Source of the DNA: Trametes villosa
Taxonomy: Eukaryota; Basidiomycota; Agaricomycetes; Polyporales; Polyporaceae
Length of the DNA: 64,000 nucleotides
Reading direction: 5' to 3'
NCBI GenBank assembly: GCA_002964805.2
Contig: PUDQ02000102.1
Coordinates: 248,001-312,000 of the forward strand
Below are positions 11,464 to 24,709 of the stretch, piece by piece. A program made the translations under genes and the position numbers. Positions within the stretch are counted from its first letter, which is position 1. Each line of letters begins with the position of its first letter. The notes under the pieces are model-generated. The model was not told where the DNA came from. It saw nothing but the letters and a program-made list of their open reading frames with translations, and did not search any database.

Positions 11464-13263
11464 TTTGTGAGGTGAGTGGGCTGGGTACTGTGCGGAGGTG
11501 TTGACGAGCACGGCTCTTCAGCGTACTGCGCGCACGCCTTATAACTAACTGCCTCGGATAAATCTGGGATGAGAGGGCGTCGCCGCCTGGCAAAGAAGGC
11601 TTCGCGCATCATGGGCATGTGGTGTCATGAGATGCTGGAACATTCACCCGGGCACGCCAGCACATGCGCGGCCAGTGGGAAACGCGGAGTAACGGAAATG
11701 GGCAGCACGATGTCTTCACGGAAGGGCTCCGCAGCGTGCGCTGGCGCATGCTTCGGTTCGCCGATGGTCTTGAAGGGCCGATATTTCCTGCAGTCCAGGC
11801 AGGCAAGAAGTTTTAAGCTCATCATACCCACGAGTGCTGAACAGAGGTCTCGGTCAGCTCACACAATATACGAGAGGCCTGGGGTGCTCACCTCTCTGCA
11901 AGTCTGCTCCACATCATCGCTGTCTCCCGGTACTATGAGTGCACCCGACGCTGAGGTCACTTGCCCAACTTGTGCACTGCCAGGGTTCGGAGTTGGGAAC
12001 CTAAGGAAGATCCTGCGGGGCAGAGGTGAGATCGCCCGATCACCGCCCCCCAGTTCAATTATAACAACGTTCTCACCTGATTCCCGAGTGGCTTCTGCAA
12101 GATGCATATTGCTATGGCAGTGTGCTCTCGCAATGGCTTCACGTTATTCTGCCGGGCCCGGTACTGTAGTCTGTTCATCGCCACTCAATGCTGCAAGTGC
12201 ATCGCGATTGTGCATGGAAACACTTGCCGTGTATCCACCGACAGTATCCACCGAGATTATGCGTTCGCAGTGTCCGCGGGTTCTCATACAACGTCATAGG
12301 CGGTCCACGACTGCGCGCGTGCCGTACCACACGCTGCTGGCAACCGCGCATGAACACAACGCCTGCCTTTCCCGTTTCTTGCAAGGTCGCCCGCGGGCCG
12401 GCGCGCGGTCCGCCTGGCCTCAGGACCCACACCGTACCCGCGAGCGCACCCGCTGGGCGGCGTTCTCTGCCAACTTTGCGCAAAGCTACCCTACGCTCGG
12501 ACGCGTCCGGCCATATTACGTCCGCAGCTCGCCGCGGGGCCGCTCAAAGCAGGTCGCCGCCTCTCACAGCGGAGCCGAGGCAGAGCCCTGTTTTTCGCGG
12601 TCCAATGGCAGTGAGCATGCGGCGGCGCGGAGCTGGTCATACGCACTCACCGGCTATGCTAGCGCAGGCACCCGAGCGGGAACTGCAGACCTAGAGCGAC
12701 GTAGTGCACGAGCAGCGCCAGCAGGTGTAGAAGAGGCCCGTGAAGTTCCCTAGAGGAAGGGGGTCTATTGACGGGTATCTGTAGGTAGTAGGGATACAGG
12801 AGATCCGGGGGGGCATAGCGACATGGTGGGTAGAGTAAGACAAACACCGCAGAGGGAATAGTAAGGTACATCGAACACATCGTCTCCAAGCCGCCGTACG
12901 ACGAGGGTGGCAGATGGGGTGCGCGAAAGGTGGCGGATCCGAAACCTAGGGTGGGAGGAGGGTAATAGAAACCTAGGATGAGGCGAAGAGGTGGCTGGAC
13001 ACCGGACTCGGGTTTTAGTCGTGAAGGTCGAAAGGCGTAGTGTGCAGTCCACCTGCGAAATAGATGAAGGGGGAGATGTAAGAAATATGGGAGGGAGAGG
13101 ACAGCCGGCAAATCGCCCGGGGGGCGGATTTGAGGCGGTGAGGCATGAGAGGGGGGCGGAGTAGATGAGGGGCGGCCTAGGGAACGTAGTAGTGTCAAAA
13201 GGCAAACGACAGTCGGCGAATAGGAAGTGATAAATACGCAGTAAAATACGCCCCTGACCTCCC
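11464..13263. other. Intergenic, upstream of the polygalacturonase gene
   Basis: It holds the polygalacturonase promoter at the left and the 3' flank of the Zn2Cys6 gene at the right. A 394-codon plus-strand frame (11569-12753) lacks any domain. On the minus strand, 12107-11859 reads as an 82-codon frame that includes a good donor (GTGAGC) after TCRE and a CTGAC branch site, but following the splice gives only a few more codons. I treat it as unproven. Confidence 0.35.
11537..11544 (-). promoter_or_regulatory. TATA-like box of the polygalacturonase gene
   Basis: Minus-strand TTATAAGG, about 75-80 bases upstream of the ATG at 11463, a reasonable position for a core promoter element. Sequence match only. 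Confidence 0.4.
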
Positions 13264-16200
13264 TCACCCCGAAACGTTGTAGAATTTGTCGTACGCCCAC
13301 ATGTCCGCCCCTGCGTCACCCTGCTGCGGCCAGCCCTGGACGCCCTGGACGTGGTGCGAAGGAACCGCCATCGGCGCGTGCGGGTGCGGATGCGGGTGCC
13401 CGTGCGAGCTCGGCGGCGGCGCGTACTCGTGCTGCGGGTGCGGGTGCCCCGGGTGTGCGTACGACGGGTGGTGCGACCGTTCCGGCTGCTGCTGTTGCAT
13501 GTAGTGCTGTTGCTGCTGCTGGTCGTGCCCGTGCGGCATGGTCGTCATCGCAGGCGCGATGCTGCCCGGGTTCGCCCCGCCCGAGGTTATCTGCGACGGC
13601 CCCGATACCAAGCTGATCGACATCTGGTGCGGGGGGCCCACCGGGCTGCTCGCGTACGCCGGACTCGGCCCGTCGTCGGACGGGTACTGCAAGTAGTACG
13701 GATGCTGGCTTGGGGGAGCCGGATACGCCGCGGGCGCGCCCTGCGGCGGCGCGTAGCGGGTCTGCGGCTGGGGGTCGTACATAGCGGCGGACTGCGGCGA
13801 GTCGTAGCTGCTGTGCGCGCTGTACCGCCGGTCGTCGACGAGGTCGTCCCCGCTGCTGTACATGTTGTAGTCCTCCTGCTGCGGCTGCTGTGGGGGTTGC
13901 TGTTGCATGGGCTCCTGAACATTCGACGCACCCGGCGGCGGGTAGCTCTCGTACGGGGTCGACACCGACGGCGACTCCGGCACGGACACGGACGCGCGCG
14001 ACGACGCCGTCGCGGGCAGGGACGTCTGGAGGGTGGACGTGAGCGGGGACGGGGGCGGCGGCGCAGCACGGACAGGCGGCGCAGACGGCGCGGGCGTCGC
14101 TCCGGCGGTCGTCGAGACGGACGCGGTGCGCGGCCGGCGCGGGGTCGGCTGCCCCGTCATGGGCCGCACGCGGAGCGGGCCGTCGTACTGCTTCGGCGCC
14201 GCGCGCTCCTTGCCCTTGTCTTTGTCTTTGTCCTTCGCCGCCTTCTTCCCATCGGCCTTCGACTTCCCCTCGCCACCGCCGTTACTCGTTGCTGCGGGTT
14301 CCTTGGGTGCAACAGGTACCGTGCGCGACGACGAGGATGCCGACGGGCGGTTGCGATCGGGCTTCGTCGAGCTAACGGACGCGCCGACGAACGGGAGCTG
14401 GAAGCTCGCGGACGCGACGAGCGGCTCGGGCTCAACCTCCGCATGCTTCCGCTTCGTCCCCGCGGACGCGGCGCCCGCCGCTCCTCCGCCACGCGCCGCC
14501 TCCGCCTTGCGCTTCATCGCCTCCACAATCCTCACCGCCTCGCTCCTACTGCCCTCCTGCGCAGCACGCGCGCCTTCGACGCCCGCACGGCCCGCCCCGA
14601 TGTCCTTGAGCACCTCCAGCGCGCACGCGACGCTCTTCATGCCCTCGTTCGCCAGAATGCTATCCGGCTCCTGGACGACCGCGTGCGCGCACACGACGGC
14701 GGCGTCGAACAGCGCGCGCCCAAAGTCGTAGAACGCGAACACGGCGGGGCGCGTGTGCGCCCAGCGCGCGTGCAGCAGGCGCGCGGCGTGCACGACGTGG
14801 TGCGCGGCGGTGATCGTGCCGAACACGGCCTGGTGCGCGGGCCGGCTCGAGGCGGCCGCGTCCTTGAGGAAGGGCAGGTAGAGCTTCATGACGAGGCGGT
14901 GCGCGAGGATTGCGAGCTCGCAGCGCTGTGCGAGCCGGAAGGGCGAGCCGGCGGGCGGAGGCAGGGGTTTGGACATGTCTTCGGCCATCTCGAGGCGGAA
15001 GCCGGCGGGCAGGTCGGCTAGGAAGGCGGCCACGTCGCCTTCGAAGGCGGCGGCGGATTCGACGGAGAGGTCGGCGGGGTCTTCGCTCAGCGGGTCTCTG
15101 AACGTCTGCTTCTTGACGTTCTTCACGAGCTGCGCGAGCCTGCACACACGTCAGTCGTGAGGCCTAACAGAAGAGCGGTGACGCGTAAGCCTTACCTGCA
15201 CTTCAAGCTAAAGTACGCCGACGAGGAGTCGCCGTCCGCGCTCTCCGCGATGGGCAGCGACGTCGACGACGGCGTGAACTTCTCCTCGTCCACGTCCGCC
15301 GGGAGCCGCGTCGTGTGCGTGTTGTCCGCGATCAGCGGCGGGTGGCCCATGCAATCGGAAACGAAGCTGCGCACACGATACAAGGCCGGGTCAGCACGTA
15401 ATTAGGAGGGCGATCCAGCGTCTTACAGGTCGTAGTACACGACGTCCCACCACAGCCGCCTGCGCGCCTCGGCCTCGAACAGGCTGTACGTGCCCGGGAA
15501 CTCGTCCGGGTCGATGGCGAGGCCCATCATGCGCGCCACGTTCACCATCTTGCCAACCTACACACGTCCAATAAGCACCTTTCACAGCTTCGCATCTCGC
15601 ATCGATGCCGAGGGCGACACGCACCAGGGGGAAGACGTGCTGCGCGACGCTCATCTGGCCCTCGTGCAGCATGAACAGCACCTGGAGGATCATCGACATG
15701 ACCGAGTCCGGGTCGTACGCGGCCGTCTTCTCGGACAGCTGCAGCGCCTGCTCCGAGAGCGCGAACAGCGTCGCCGCGGCGCCGATCGTGTCCGACGGCG
15801 ATAGCGCGCCAGCAGGTGGGGGCCCTGTCGGCTCGGAGCCCTCGTCCCGGGAGACGAGCGCACCCAGCGCGAAGGCCGCGCTCGCAGCTGCAAAGAAGCT
15901 CAGCGTGGGTTTCGGCGCGTTTCTGTCGGGCCCGCCGGAGCCTGGCGGGGGCCCCGCGCCGCGAGCCTGGTCCTTCTTATGACTCGTGCCGTTGCCTTTG
16001 GTCGAGAAGAAGATGTCGCGGGCGAGCTCCGCTTTGGACATGGGCCCGGTGCTGGTTGAGACGCTGCCGCCGTCGGCCCAGACGAAGATCGCGGCTATTC
16101 GCTGCTCGAAGTTGGGGACGTTGAAGCAGGGGTGGAGGAGCATCGTCTCCCGGAAGGCCTTGAGATAACGAGCACGTTCTGGCTCGGCAGGAAGGCGAGA

Positions 16201-17378
16201 GACAAGGGCGGCCGTCACCTGGGGTAGCGCAGAGGGGCCGGCAGACGGGGGTGGTAGGTAGGCTTCGTATGGTGCGGGTGGATGAAGGGTACGTAAGCCG
16301 CCGACAGGTAGGGTGACTTGGCTCCCTGAGGAGAACGAGGAAGAGGCAGGTATTGACGCGGCTGTCGGCTCGAGCTTCACACTCACGCTAGACGCAGAGG
16401 GTCGCATAGGGCTAGAGTGAGAATCTGGTGCAGAGGTCCTGGCGGATTTAGGATCACTCCCTTCATCTTCCAGCTCGCCGAGCCAGAGGCTAACGACGTC
16501 CTCCAAATTGATGACAACGGAGCTTCCAGAGGCGCCCTGAGCTAGTAGAGCGCGGTCATTGCATGGCAGGCCGGCCATGAAATTCTGGACCAGAGAGCTA
16601 GGGCCTGGCCTACTGCTACCAGCAACAGCCGAAGGGTGTCCCAGCGAAGGCAAGCCAGCCAAAGCGGCAGAGACAGTTGTAGAGGGGGATGTTGATTGGA
16701 GCTGTGCGAGGATCCTCTCGATTTCGATGATACGGTTGTGGAGGGTTTGTACGTCCCTGGAACGCGTATGAGTGAAGGCGAAGCAGATGGAACGTCACAA
16801 CCCGACTTACACCTTCTCCGCGGCAGCTTGCGAATATACACAGCGCGGGACGGTATCACGCTTGAGACATGAGCTACATGGCGTTCGGCGGTCGCATTTG
16901 AGCTTCAACCGTTTGCACTGTCAAGAGCGGCTTAGCATGAAGTTCTACACAACTGGCGTATCTCTCCAGCGGTTGACAACCAGGGTGGGGGTTACGAGTA
17001 TGGCACGGGGGGAAGTACGCGGAGTTGCATCCCAAGTCTTGGGGGGACGCTTTCCAGACATGTTGCCGCGGCCGAACAATATGACTTACCTCTGCGCAGA
17101 CCACGGTGATGCGGGAACGTATGTGTCTGCAAAGGCGTCACTCAGGCGTTGTGGCAGGAATACAGCGAGTGCACGGGACCGAGTACGCACGGTCCACTCG
17201 AGCACTTCTGCGCCGAGGACGAGGGCTGTCCGCCCGCGCCGCTGGAGGAGGCCTCGCCGCCGTGGCCGTTCTGCATGGAGGAGGATGACGCCGAGGGCGC
17301 ATAGGCTATTGTCGAGCCCGCGGGGGTGCTAGGATGGGTGAGTCCGGCGTCGATGTCTAGAGCGGGTGTGCCCTCCAT
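13264..17378 (-). CDS. Zn2Cys6 transcription factor with fungal_trans domain
   Basis: Seven exons (17378-17191, 17126-17090, 16917-16811, 16756-15625, 15557-15427, 15366-15196, 15139-13264) give 1213 residues with phases closing. The zinc cluster spans residues 73-101 across an exon junction: CAEC, KRLKLKC, DRRTPCSSC, then the last Cys in VPRC, i.e. C-x2-C-x6-C-x5-C-x2-C-x8-C. A short heptad-like helix follows (TLHNRIIEIERILAQL), likely a dimerisation coil. The middle region fits fungal_trans, with LLHPCFNVPNFEQRIA, GLAIDPDEFPGTYSLFEAEA and RRRLWWDVVYYDLFVSD. The C-terminal third is low-complexity and rich in Pro, Gln, His and Ser. Target genes cannot be inferred. The ATG at 17378 was preferred to one at 17516 because the DNA between them is pyrimidine-rich on the coding strand, like a leader. 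Confidence 0.9.
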
Positions 17379-20300
17379 CGCGGGGGCCGTCGTGCGCGCG
17401 GTACGCCTGGCAGGCTGAGAACGAGCGAGACGGCGAGCAGAGAGGGAGCGGGGAGGCGGGGATGATGGAGGGGGGAGGGACACTGGGGAGGCGGCGCGGG
17501 AAAGGTGTCCAGCCATTGCTAGCCGATCTCATGAACCTGATCAGGACCCGCGTCACCGCCACCCTCGCGTTCCCGATCGAGAATAGCGAATAATTGATCC
17601 TGTTTCAGTCTCCGGGGTCTATCCTCCCGTTCCTCTCTTTTCCTCTCGTCTAGCTCTCTGACGGACACCGCACAACGCTGGCAAAGTGTCCACTAACCCA
17701 GCTGTTGAACACGCAGCGAATCCTCTTCAGTTTCTGCATTTAGTGTGGTACGTCCCTATTCTATCAAAGTGGAGATGTTGACATTTTGATGCGGATTGCC
17801 TAGGTTCTGCGCTATCTCTGTCGCCCTATCGAGCACCTGCGCACCTACGTATTCATCCAGTACATCTTCCTCAATATGCAGCTATTCTGCTGCTCCGTAC
17901 CCTGAAGACTGCCGACAGTGAAACCGGTTTCCAGGGCTTCGCTGCTCAGAGTCCCAAGGTGCGCTGATATAGTGCAGCGTCCCTGGTTATACTCACAACG
18001 ACCCTGCAAAGCGATGAATCCGCAGAAACACTGCTCCGCGGAGGAGCGCCATGGTGCATCTTCGAGCCGGATACCTGCCGTGCTTCTCCAGCGCGTCAGA
18101 AGCCTGCCAACAAGCTAAAGCCAGAGGGGCGGGCTGATCAGCTGCTCCCGCCCGCTGGTATTTGCAGCGACGCCGCTCCCAAACCCGGACAATACGGCCG
18201 GCGCGCGCCATGCCATGCGGCTACGTGCCACCCGAAGAAAGTTTATCCTCCGCGCACATGCCCCCTGCGCCGCCGCCTGATCCTCACAAGAGCCGTAAGT
18301 GCTAGCGAGGCACGTTCGCTCCCCCTCCTCCCTCACACACTCGCCTGCACACCTGCACGGACCTCGAGACGTGCGACGTCATCAGCCCACCTTCCCGCCG
18401 CGACATGAAATTGTGAAACGACGGCGGGCGTGATAGACTTCTGTCCCAGCAGCCCGAGGGCTGGCGGCCTTCCCACCGCAAATCCCCATCGCGCAGCGGG
18501 CATGGGAAGAAGACGCATGGCCCAGGCGATAGACGCGTCTGGGCCGGCGGCATCTGTCCCCTGGGCCCCTCCTGCCCGTCCCGGACGCGTCTCCTCCGCT
18601 CAGCGTCCCCCATCGCCCCCCTCGACAGAATTTTCCCTGTCCTTGTTCCCTCCACGCTCCATTCTCTCCTTTCCTCCCAAGGAGCGTCGGACCCCGGATG
18701 GCCGAGGACATCCTGGCGAGTGGGATTGCATACGTACGGCATTCATTATGCCGGCGGCAGGCCCCTCGATCGAGTCAAGTGCGCCGCAGACAACACCGCT
18801 CGATCCAAGATGCGGTAAGCCCAGCGCGATAATTCGCCGGAGTCTTGCTCGAGACTCGCCCCCTGACGTGTCCTGCCCGATGCGCTGACCCATTCCGCGC
18901 CACGCGCCATGCGGTGAGCAGCCCCTATTCCGCCCCCACCGATCATCCGTTTCTCCTGCTCACACTGGCACAAAACCTTGTCCTGGCCGCGTCAGAAGCC
19001 TCGCCAGCTTCCAGCGCTATGTAGCACTTGGGGTGAGTTCTGAGTTCGCGTCCAGCGCGCCGCGTTATCCGTCGAACTCTATGGTGCTGCGATCTTCTCT
19101 GTCATACTCATATCGACGGAGCAGGTCGCACTTCGAACGCGACACAATTGCAACAGCGGAGCAGCTGCACAGCAAATTTCGCAAGAGGGCCTCCGCGCCC
19201 GCGTGTGTCCCAGATCAATTGGCCCCTCTCCGGCCATCATACGCATTCCCAACTCCGCGCCGCCGCTGTCACTGTCGTCCCCCGGTCTCTCTGTCTGCGC
19301 CCTTGTGTAAAGTTGTAAACTGCCACCCAGGGGAGGACGCGCGCCCGACGAGAGACGCGGCGCAGCGCGTTCCCACCGCGCCCGGAGACTTAGCCTGGCC
19401 TGTCCCGCCGTGTGCCGTAAGGCGGAAGATAAGGGCGACGCAGCAGGCCCGCGTCCCGGGAGTATTCTGCGCGTGCGCTTGATACAGGCACCTCCGAGCC
19501 AGCCTTCAAGCCAATGGCCGCGCCCTGGTAGGTCAGTACGCGCTCGGAAGACACATTGTGTTCGTTCCGAGTCCTACTTTCCGTTCGTGAGCCTGATAAA
19601 TGCTTGAACACAGGCCTCCGGCATGAAGCTGCCGAGACTAGTGCACGCTCGGAGCCCCATGACAGACGACATTCGACGCGAGCCCGGGGAGCCCGCGCAG
19701 CGACGCATCCGCGACTTATTTCGCAGGCGGCATGGCGCGTCCATGCGGGCACCCCGCTCGCCCGCGACGTTTTCCGACATATGTTCTCACCGCCTCCCAA
19801 CCCCACTTTGCGCTCGCGCCTGCAGAGTGGGAGGCCCTTGACGACTCCTTGCAATCGCAGCCATCAGGAGGATCGCCCGTGCCCCGGGGGCAAACGGGGC
19901 GTTTTGACACATCGATGTTCCGCCCTTGCGTTTTGACAGATAGCGCGTTCCGCGCGCGTTTTCGCCCGGCGTTCCTGGGGCTTCGCAGCAATGCCGTCGC
20001 TGCGGCTGTATTAGCATCGCATGTACGTATATATGCTCAGTAGTTCAGTCTAGCTCTGTTGCAATCGCGCACTGACGCCGCTAGCGTTCGCCATTGACAG
20101 GCCCATCCCGTTTCACAACGCAATATTCCGCTCACACACCGGACCGCCCATCCTATTTATCGCGGTCCGCAGGCGGCGGGGAAGTACTCTTCTATCATGA
20201 ATGTCGCGCCAGCACAGCACCTCCGCGAGATTCGAATGAAGCATCACGAGGGGGATCTGGGATGTCGGGTTTCGGTATCCAAGCCTCTCCCGGGCTTCGT

Positions 20301-20729
20301 CTTCCCTGCTGTCCGATAGGATGTGCGGCACCCCGCGCTCGTCTCCGCGTTTCCAACGTGGACCTTGGGCTTCTCGCTGCTCCCCGCGAAGCATTGTCCG
20401 AGACTCTGAGAGGCGTCTAGACCGTAGCCTCCAGTAAATATAGGACGCCTTCGGGTTCTCGGACGTAAGCGAGGCGGTTGCTAGCAGCCTGCGCGCGTAC
20501 CTTTTCCCAAATCGCCGTATGTATTCAATAGCCCCAACGGCCCGTCTTGTACCGGGACCTGAGCATACGGCAGAAAGAACGCACGGAAAACGGAGAGAAA
20601 GAAATTGTACTGTACACAAGAAATCGTGCTTTCGGAAAGTAATCCAAATGTTGACACTGTTGTCCGTCAAGACTCGGGCCAAGTTGAAGACTTGAAGTCG
20701 ACCGTCCCACCTCCTCTCCAGCGGCCAGC
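17379..20729. other. Long gene-free interval
   Basis: About 3.3 kb without a recognisable gene. The left end is the promoter/leader of the Zn2Cys6 gene and the right end the 3' flank of the permease gene. Many open frames cross it on both strands because of high GC, but none shows a domain, a repeat or a believable exon chain. No tRNA or transposase was seen. Confidence 0.45.
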
Positions 20730-23053
20730 CTACGGCCACAGCCGATAAAGCGCACCCGCACTCCTCGCCCTTCGCCTCTCCGCCATATACACGCCCCTCC
20801 TCACCGCCGGGCCCCTCGTCCTCTCCCTCGCCGCCGCCCTCTCCCTCCTCCTCACATACCACAGCTCCGCCCACCTTGCGCCCGCATACACCGGCACGCT
20901 CACCACAAACCCCACCAACATCCCGAGGTCGCCCGTGCCGTGCGCGGCGATCGGGCCGGTGAACCACGCCTGCTGGATGCAGGGCACGATGAGCGCGGCG
21001 GAGGCAGCGAGCGCGCAGAGCGCCGCGGCGCCGCACGGGAGGCCGGGGTGGCGCGGGCGGTCCCAGGCGGCGGGGACGGGGTAGGCGGTGAGGGAGTAGG
21101 AGGCGTGCCGGAAGAGGAAGTGCTCGGTCATGGCGATCGCGCAGTAGGGCGCGAGCCAGTACCCAATGAGGGCTGTGGCGTGAGGGTCAGTACTTGTGCT
21201 GACTTGGAGCGGCGAGTGAAGAGTGAGAAGGATGGGGCGTACCGAGGATGTCGACGAATGTGCTGTAGAACTTGTTAGCGCCGATGATGGCCAGGGGGAT
21301 GAGTCTAGCACGAAGCGTCAGTCCACATCAGCATCCTTTTGCCCACCCAGTTCAAGAGCAAACGTACATGACCGTCGACACGACAGCGATGAGGAAGCGC
21401 GGCACGCGCGCAAACTTCCGGTGGATCGTCATGAAGCTCGTGCACACCGTGTACATCGTCGGCGCGCACGCGCTCGGCGCGGTCAAGCTCAGCAGCACAA
21501 GCAGGAACTTGCCAAATCCGTTGGCCGGGGCGAGGATCGCCGCGACGAGACCGCCGACGTCGTTGCCGTCGCCCAGGCCCGTGCCCCATGACGGGACAGA
21601 TGTGGACGTGGCGGCGAAGGCTGCGCCGAGCATGTGTATCGGGAGCTGTGCCGAAGTTAGTGAGCATGCCGTGTCCTAGAGTGGAAGAGACATTGAGACG
21701 ACGTACGCTAGACAAAAAGAACCCCATGTAGGCGTAGAAGAACACCCTCCACGCGGAGGCGTTCCGGTCGTGGTAAACGCCGTAGTCGGGCGTGAGTGTT
21801 GACCAGCTCACGACCGTAGCCGCGAGCGACGCGCCGAAGGTCATGAGCATGGCTGGAGGTGCTGGCGCGGGGCTCTGCACCGATGCGCTGATGACGTGCT
21901 TGCCCCCGACGCCGAGCATGACGATAAACGCAACGACATTCGGTATCCAGATGAGGGTCTGGTACCTGTTCAGACGGGATACTCATGTTAGCAGAAGCCC
22001 CGGCAATGGCAGAAAGCGTACGAACCAGTGCAATACTTGGCAGCCACAGAAGGTGATCTATTGGATGCGTACTGCTCAGTCATTCTGCATGAAAGGCGTA
22101 CGAGCCATGCTCACCAGGAGGGAGATGAAGGCAATTATGACGATGCCGACTGTGGCGCTCATATGTTCTGATACTTCAGCGAGCACTTGTCCGCCGATGA
22201 TAGTGTTGACGATGAGGTACCCTTGCATCGAGAGCACGTTCAACACGCTCGGTATGATAGCGCCGTAGTACCTGGGTACGAGGTCAGCTCGCATACTCCA
22301 GGGTCAATGTGTGATGATGGAGGCTGACCCCCACGAGAATCGACTTTGCACCATAGCGCGTGTCCCGAGTTTTGGCCCGAACGTTGCGCTACACATGTCC
22401 GTCAATGTGTGTTGAGGCCTAGATCAATGAAGTGTGTGCTCACAAGAACGCTGGGAAAGCGCAGGCACTGCGTGAAGTGAGCAAGGCCTTGATCATGAGC
22501 CCCTCAGGCATAAGGGATGATATGACGAACGCACATGATGTCTACAACCAGAATCACGTAGAACGAGTCGCGGATGCCTAGGCTATAATACGCAGGTCCG
22601 ACCGTCCCCGCACTCAGTCTATAGTGTGCGCCTTCAGTCAGTAACCTCGTATGTAAAGCAGTATCAAAGTACATACGTCAAGATGTTCGCGTTCGCGGAG
22701 AACCACACGAAGAAGAACTGATACAAGCGTTTGTCGACCCGTTGCTCCTCCGACGTCGGCGTAATCCTACCTAACCGTCAGCACTCCCCCACCTCTCTCT
22801 CTCTCTATCACCAGCTCGCCACTTACCCGTTAACCTCGAGCCCCCACCGCGCGAGCTGCGCCGTGATCCGATGCAACAGCACCCCGATCCTCGTCTTCGC
22901 CTCCTGCACGACATTGTCTGCCTCGCTCACGAGCACCGCCTCGGGGTACTTCTCTCGCGCGTCCGTCGAGTCGATGCTCGGGGGAGACGGGAGGTACGGC
23001 GGCGGCTCCTCCTTCTCCTTCTGGATGTCCGACGCGCCGTCGAAGAGCAGCAT
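20730..23053 (-). CDS. NCS1-family nucleobase permease (purine-cytosine type)
   Basis: Eleven exons (23053-22827, 22766-22677, 22618-22535, 22467-22444, 22388-22329, 22271-22115, 22057-22026, 21965-21707, 21645-21368, 21304-21243, 21172-20730) give 571 residues with phases closing. The N-terminal cytosolic part is acidic and Pro-rich and leads into NGITPTSEEQRVDKRLYQFF and WFSANANILTLSAGTVGPA, the start of transmembrane segment 1 in NCS1 carriers. Later features are FAPKLG-like FGPKLGTRAM, FCGCQVLHWYQTLIWIPN, and a run of hydrophobic helices consistent with twelve spans. Family members (Fcy2/FcyB type) import cytosine, adenine, guanine or hypoxanthine with protons across the plasma membrane. 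The exact substrate is not readable. The C terminus is unusually Arg/Ala-rich. A GATAAG word lies upstream at 23369-23374, but I do not claim regulation from one match. Confidence 0.9.
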
Positions 23054-23821
23054 GGTCGTTCTCGGTCTGCACGCCGGGACGTGGAGGGTAGGGGCCTCTA
23101 GTGGTCAAACGTAGAGTAAGTGGAAAGTAGGAAGGGAGGGAGAACGGACGACGACGATCAGGCCCTCTGCTCTGTGGGTGTGAGGAGGAAGGAGGGCGGA
23201 GAGAGAGGTGGGGGAGGGGAGGGTGGACGAGGACGTGGACGTGGAACTCATAATGGCGCGTCCCACGACCCTCCCGCCCCAGAACGAACGCAGATATGAA
23301 GAAGACCCAGCGGGGCGGAATGGGAAGACGAGCAGTCATCTGGTCCCGCGCATTGCGCAGGAGCAGACGATAAGCAGGGCAGCCCGCCGCTCGTACACGG
23401 CGCGCTCACCCCTGGGGGTCGCCAAGGACGACGTGTCCAACGCGCAGGGCGCATATACGCGGGCACCAGGGACGCAGAGCCGTCGAGGTCTGCCGGGACG
23501 TGCGCGCTGGAGGCCCGGTGTACGCCTGCGCTCGCACGCGCGAGCGAAACTGCGTCCGAGCGTGTGCGCAGCAGGCCCGACGGAGCGTCTTCCAGGGCGC
23601 ATATTGAACGTTGGTGGGCGGAACTGGGGCGCTTCCCGGACTGGTTGGGGAGGGGAATCGGCAGGCTTCCCACACTTTTAGAGCCGGGGGAACACGGTAT
23701 CTTCATGGTTTGCCCTAAGGGTACGCTGTGGAAGACTCCTCGGACGCGGATGCGGGAGAAATGCCGTCAGAACCAGCCAATGAATAAGGTATGATCTATA
23801 GTACAAGGTTGGGAGTTGCCC
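23054..23821. other. Promoter region of the permease / 3' flank of SEC11
   Basis: No gene is recognisable. One GATAAG word (23369-23374) could be a GATA-factor site, which would suit a nitrogen-source transporter, but a single hexamer is weak evidence. A frame on the minus strand at 23248-23706 has no domain. Confidence 0.35.
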
Positions 23822-24709
23822 TTACTCCCTCTGCACGAGGGCCAATAGCCCCAGGCCGCCCAGCAGGGCGTACTTTAGCTGCGGGAAATCGTTCTGTACG
23901 ACGGAACTTCTTCAGCATACAGGTAAGCGACAAGTGGACATTGGCACGCACCATGGCAATAGTCACATAGCCCACATACGGTAGGAACCTATGCAAGGTA
24001 CGTCAGCCCCCTACAGTTATTGAACATCACTGAAGTATTCTTACCCCCTGACTTTGCCAACGATGTGTTTCCGTTCTAGCCACTCCAAACCCTGGTAGAG
24101 CTCGATGTCATCGATATGGTTGTTGTCACCCTTTGTCAGTAGGCGCTGTCTTTGCACCACTGGGCTTGCAGCAACCGCACTACACGTCGAGATATGGTAA
24201 GGTCATATCCAAATCGAGGTAGGCACGCAGTGGCAATAGAAGAACGCACTCTTTCTTGGTGGAAACCCAGTCATGGGTCTCCAGTACTCGATGCACAATG
24301 GGGATGTCCGCGCCGGGGACCTTGTACACGGTGATGTCCCCGGTCTTGTACAGCTGATCGGTAGGGTTTGTGAGGAAGAGGAGGTCGCCACGGTAGAAGG
24401 CCGGTTCCATAGAGCCACTGAGACAAGCCCGCCGTCAACACCACCCATGCGAGGCCGCAAAGATTCACCCATTCAAGATCGCAACGCACCTAAGGACGAC
24501 GACGATAGGAGATTCCGTGTTCGTGATGAGACCCAAGCCCTTCCAGATCATGAGCCCGGAGGCGAGGACGGAGACGAAGTTGAGGATCTGGAGCAACACC
24601 TAGACGTCCGACAGCCATGTTTAGTATCTCCCCGAGAGCGTTGCAGGCGCAAGAGGCGTACATGGCGGACGCCTAGCCTCCGGAGGGTCTTGAGCTCGTC
24701 GGCGAACAT
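23822..24709 (-). CDS. SEC11: Signal peptidase complex catalytic subunit SEC11
   Basis: Six exons (24709-24662, 24599-24490, 24417-24250, 24150-24055, 23988-23952, 23893-23822) give 176 residues, the usual size of SEC11. The protein begins [16 protein letters not shown], then a membrane anchor ([18 protein letters not shown]). The catalytic box [14 protein letters not shown] supplies the nucleophilic Ser. IVHRV supplies the His that replaces the bacterial Lys, and [10 protein letters not shown] contains the conserved Asp region. [20 protein letters not shown] and a C-terminal hydrophobic stretch complete the family pattern. It cleaves signal peptides from proteins entering the endoplasmic reticulum, within the signal peptidase complex. 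Confidence 0.97.

Noticed and set aside
11859..12107. Minus-strand frame with a good intron donor (possible small gene)
   Set aside because: Splicing at the good donor leads to a stop after a few codons and there is no recognisable start exon; kept only as a possibility.
13351..15021. 556-codon plus-strand frame, very Arg-rich
   Set aside because: It is antisense to the coding exon of the Zn2Cys6 factor; the Arg-rich composition is an artefact of reading GC-rich coding DNA in another frame.
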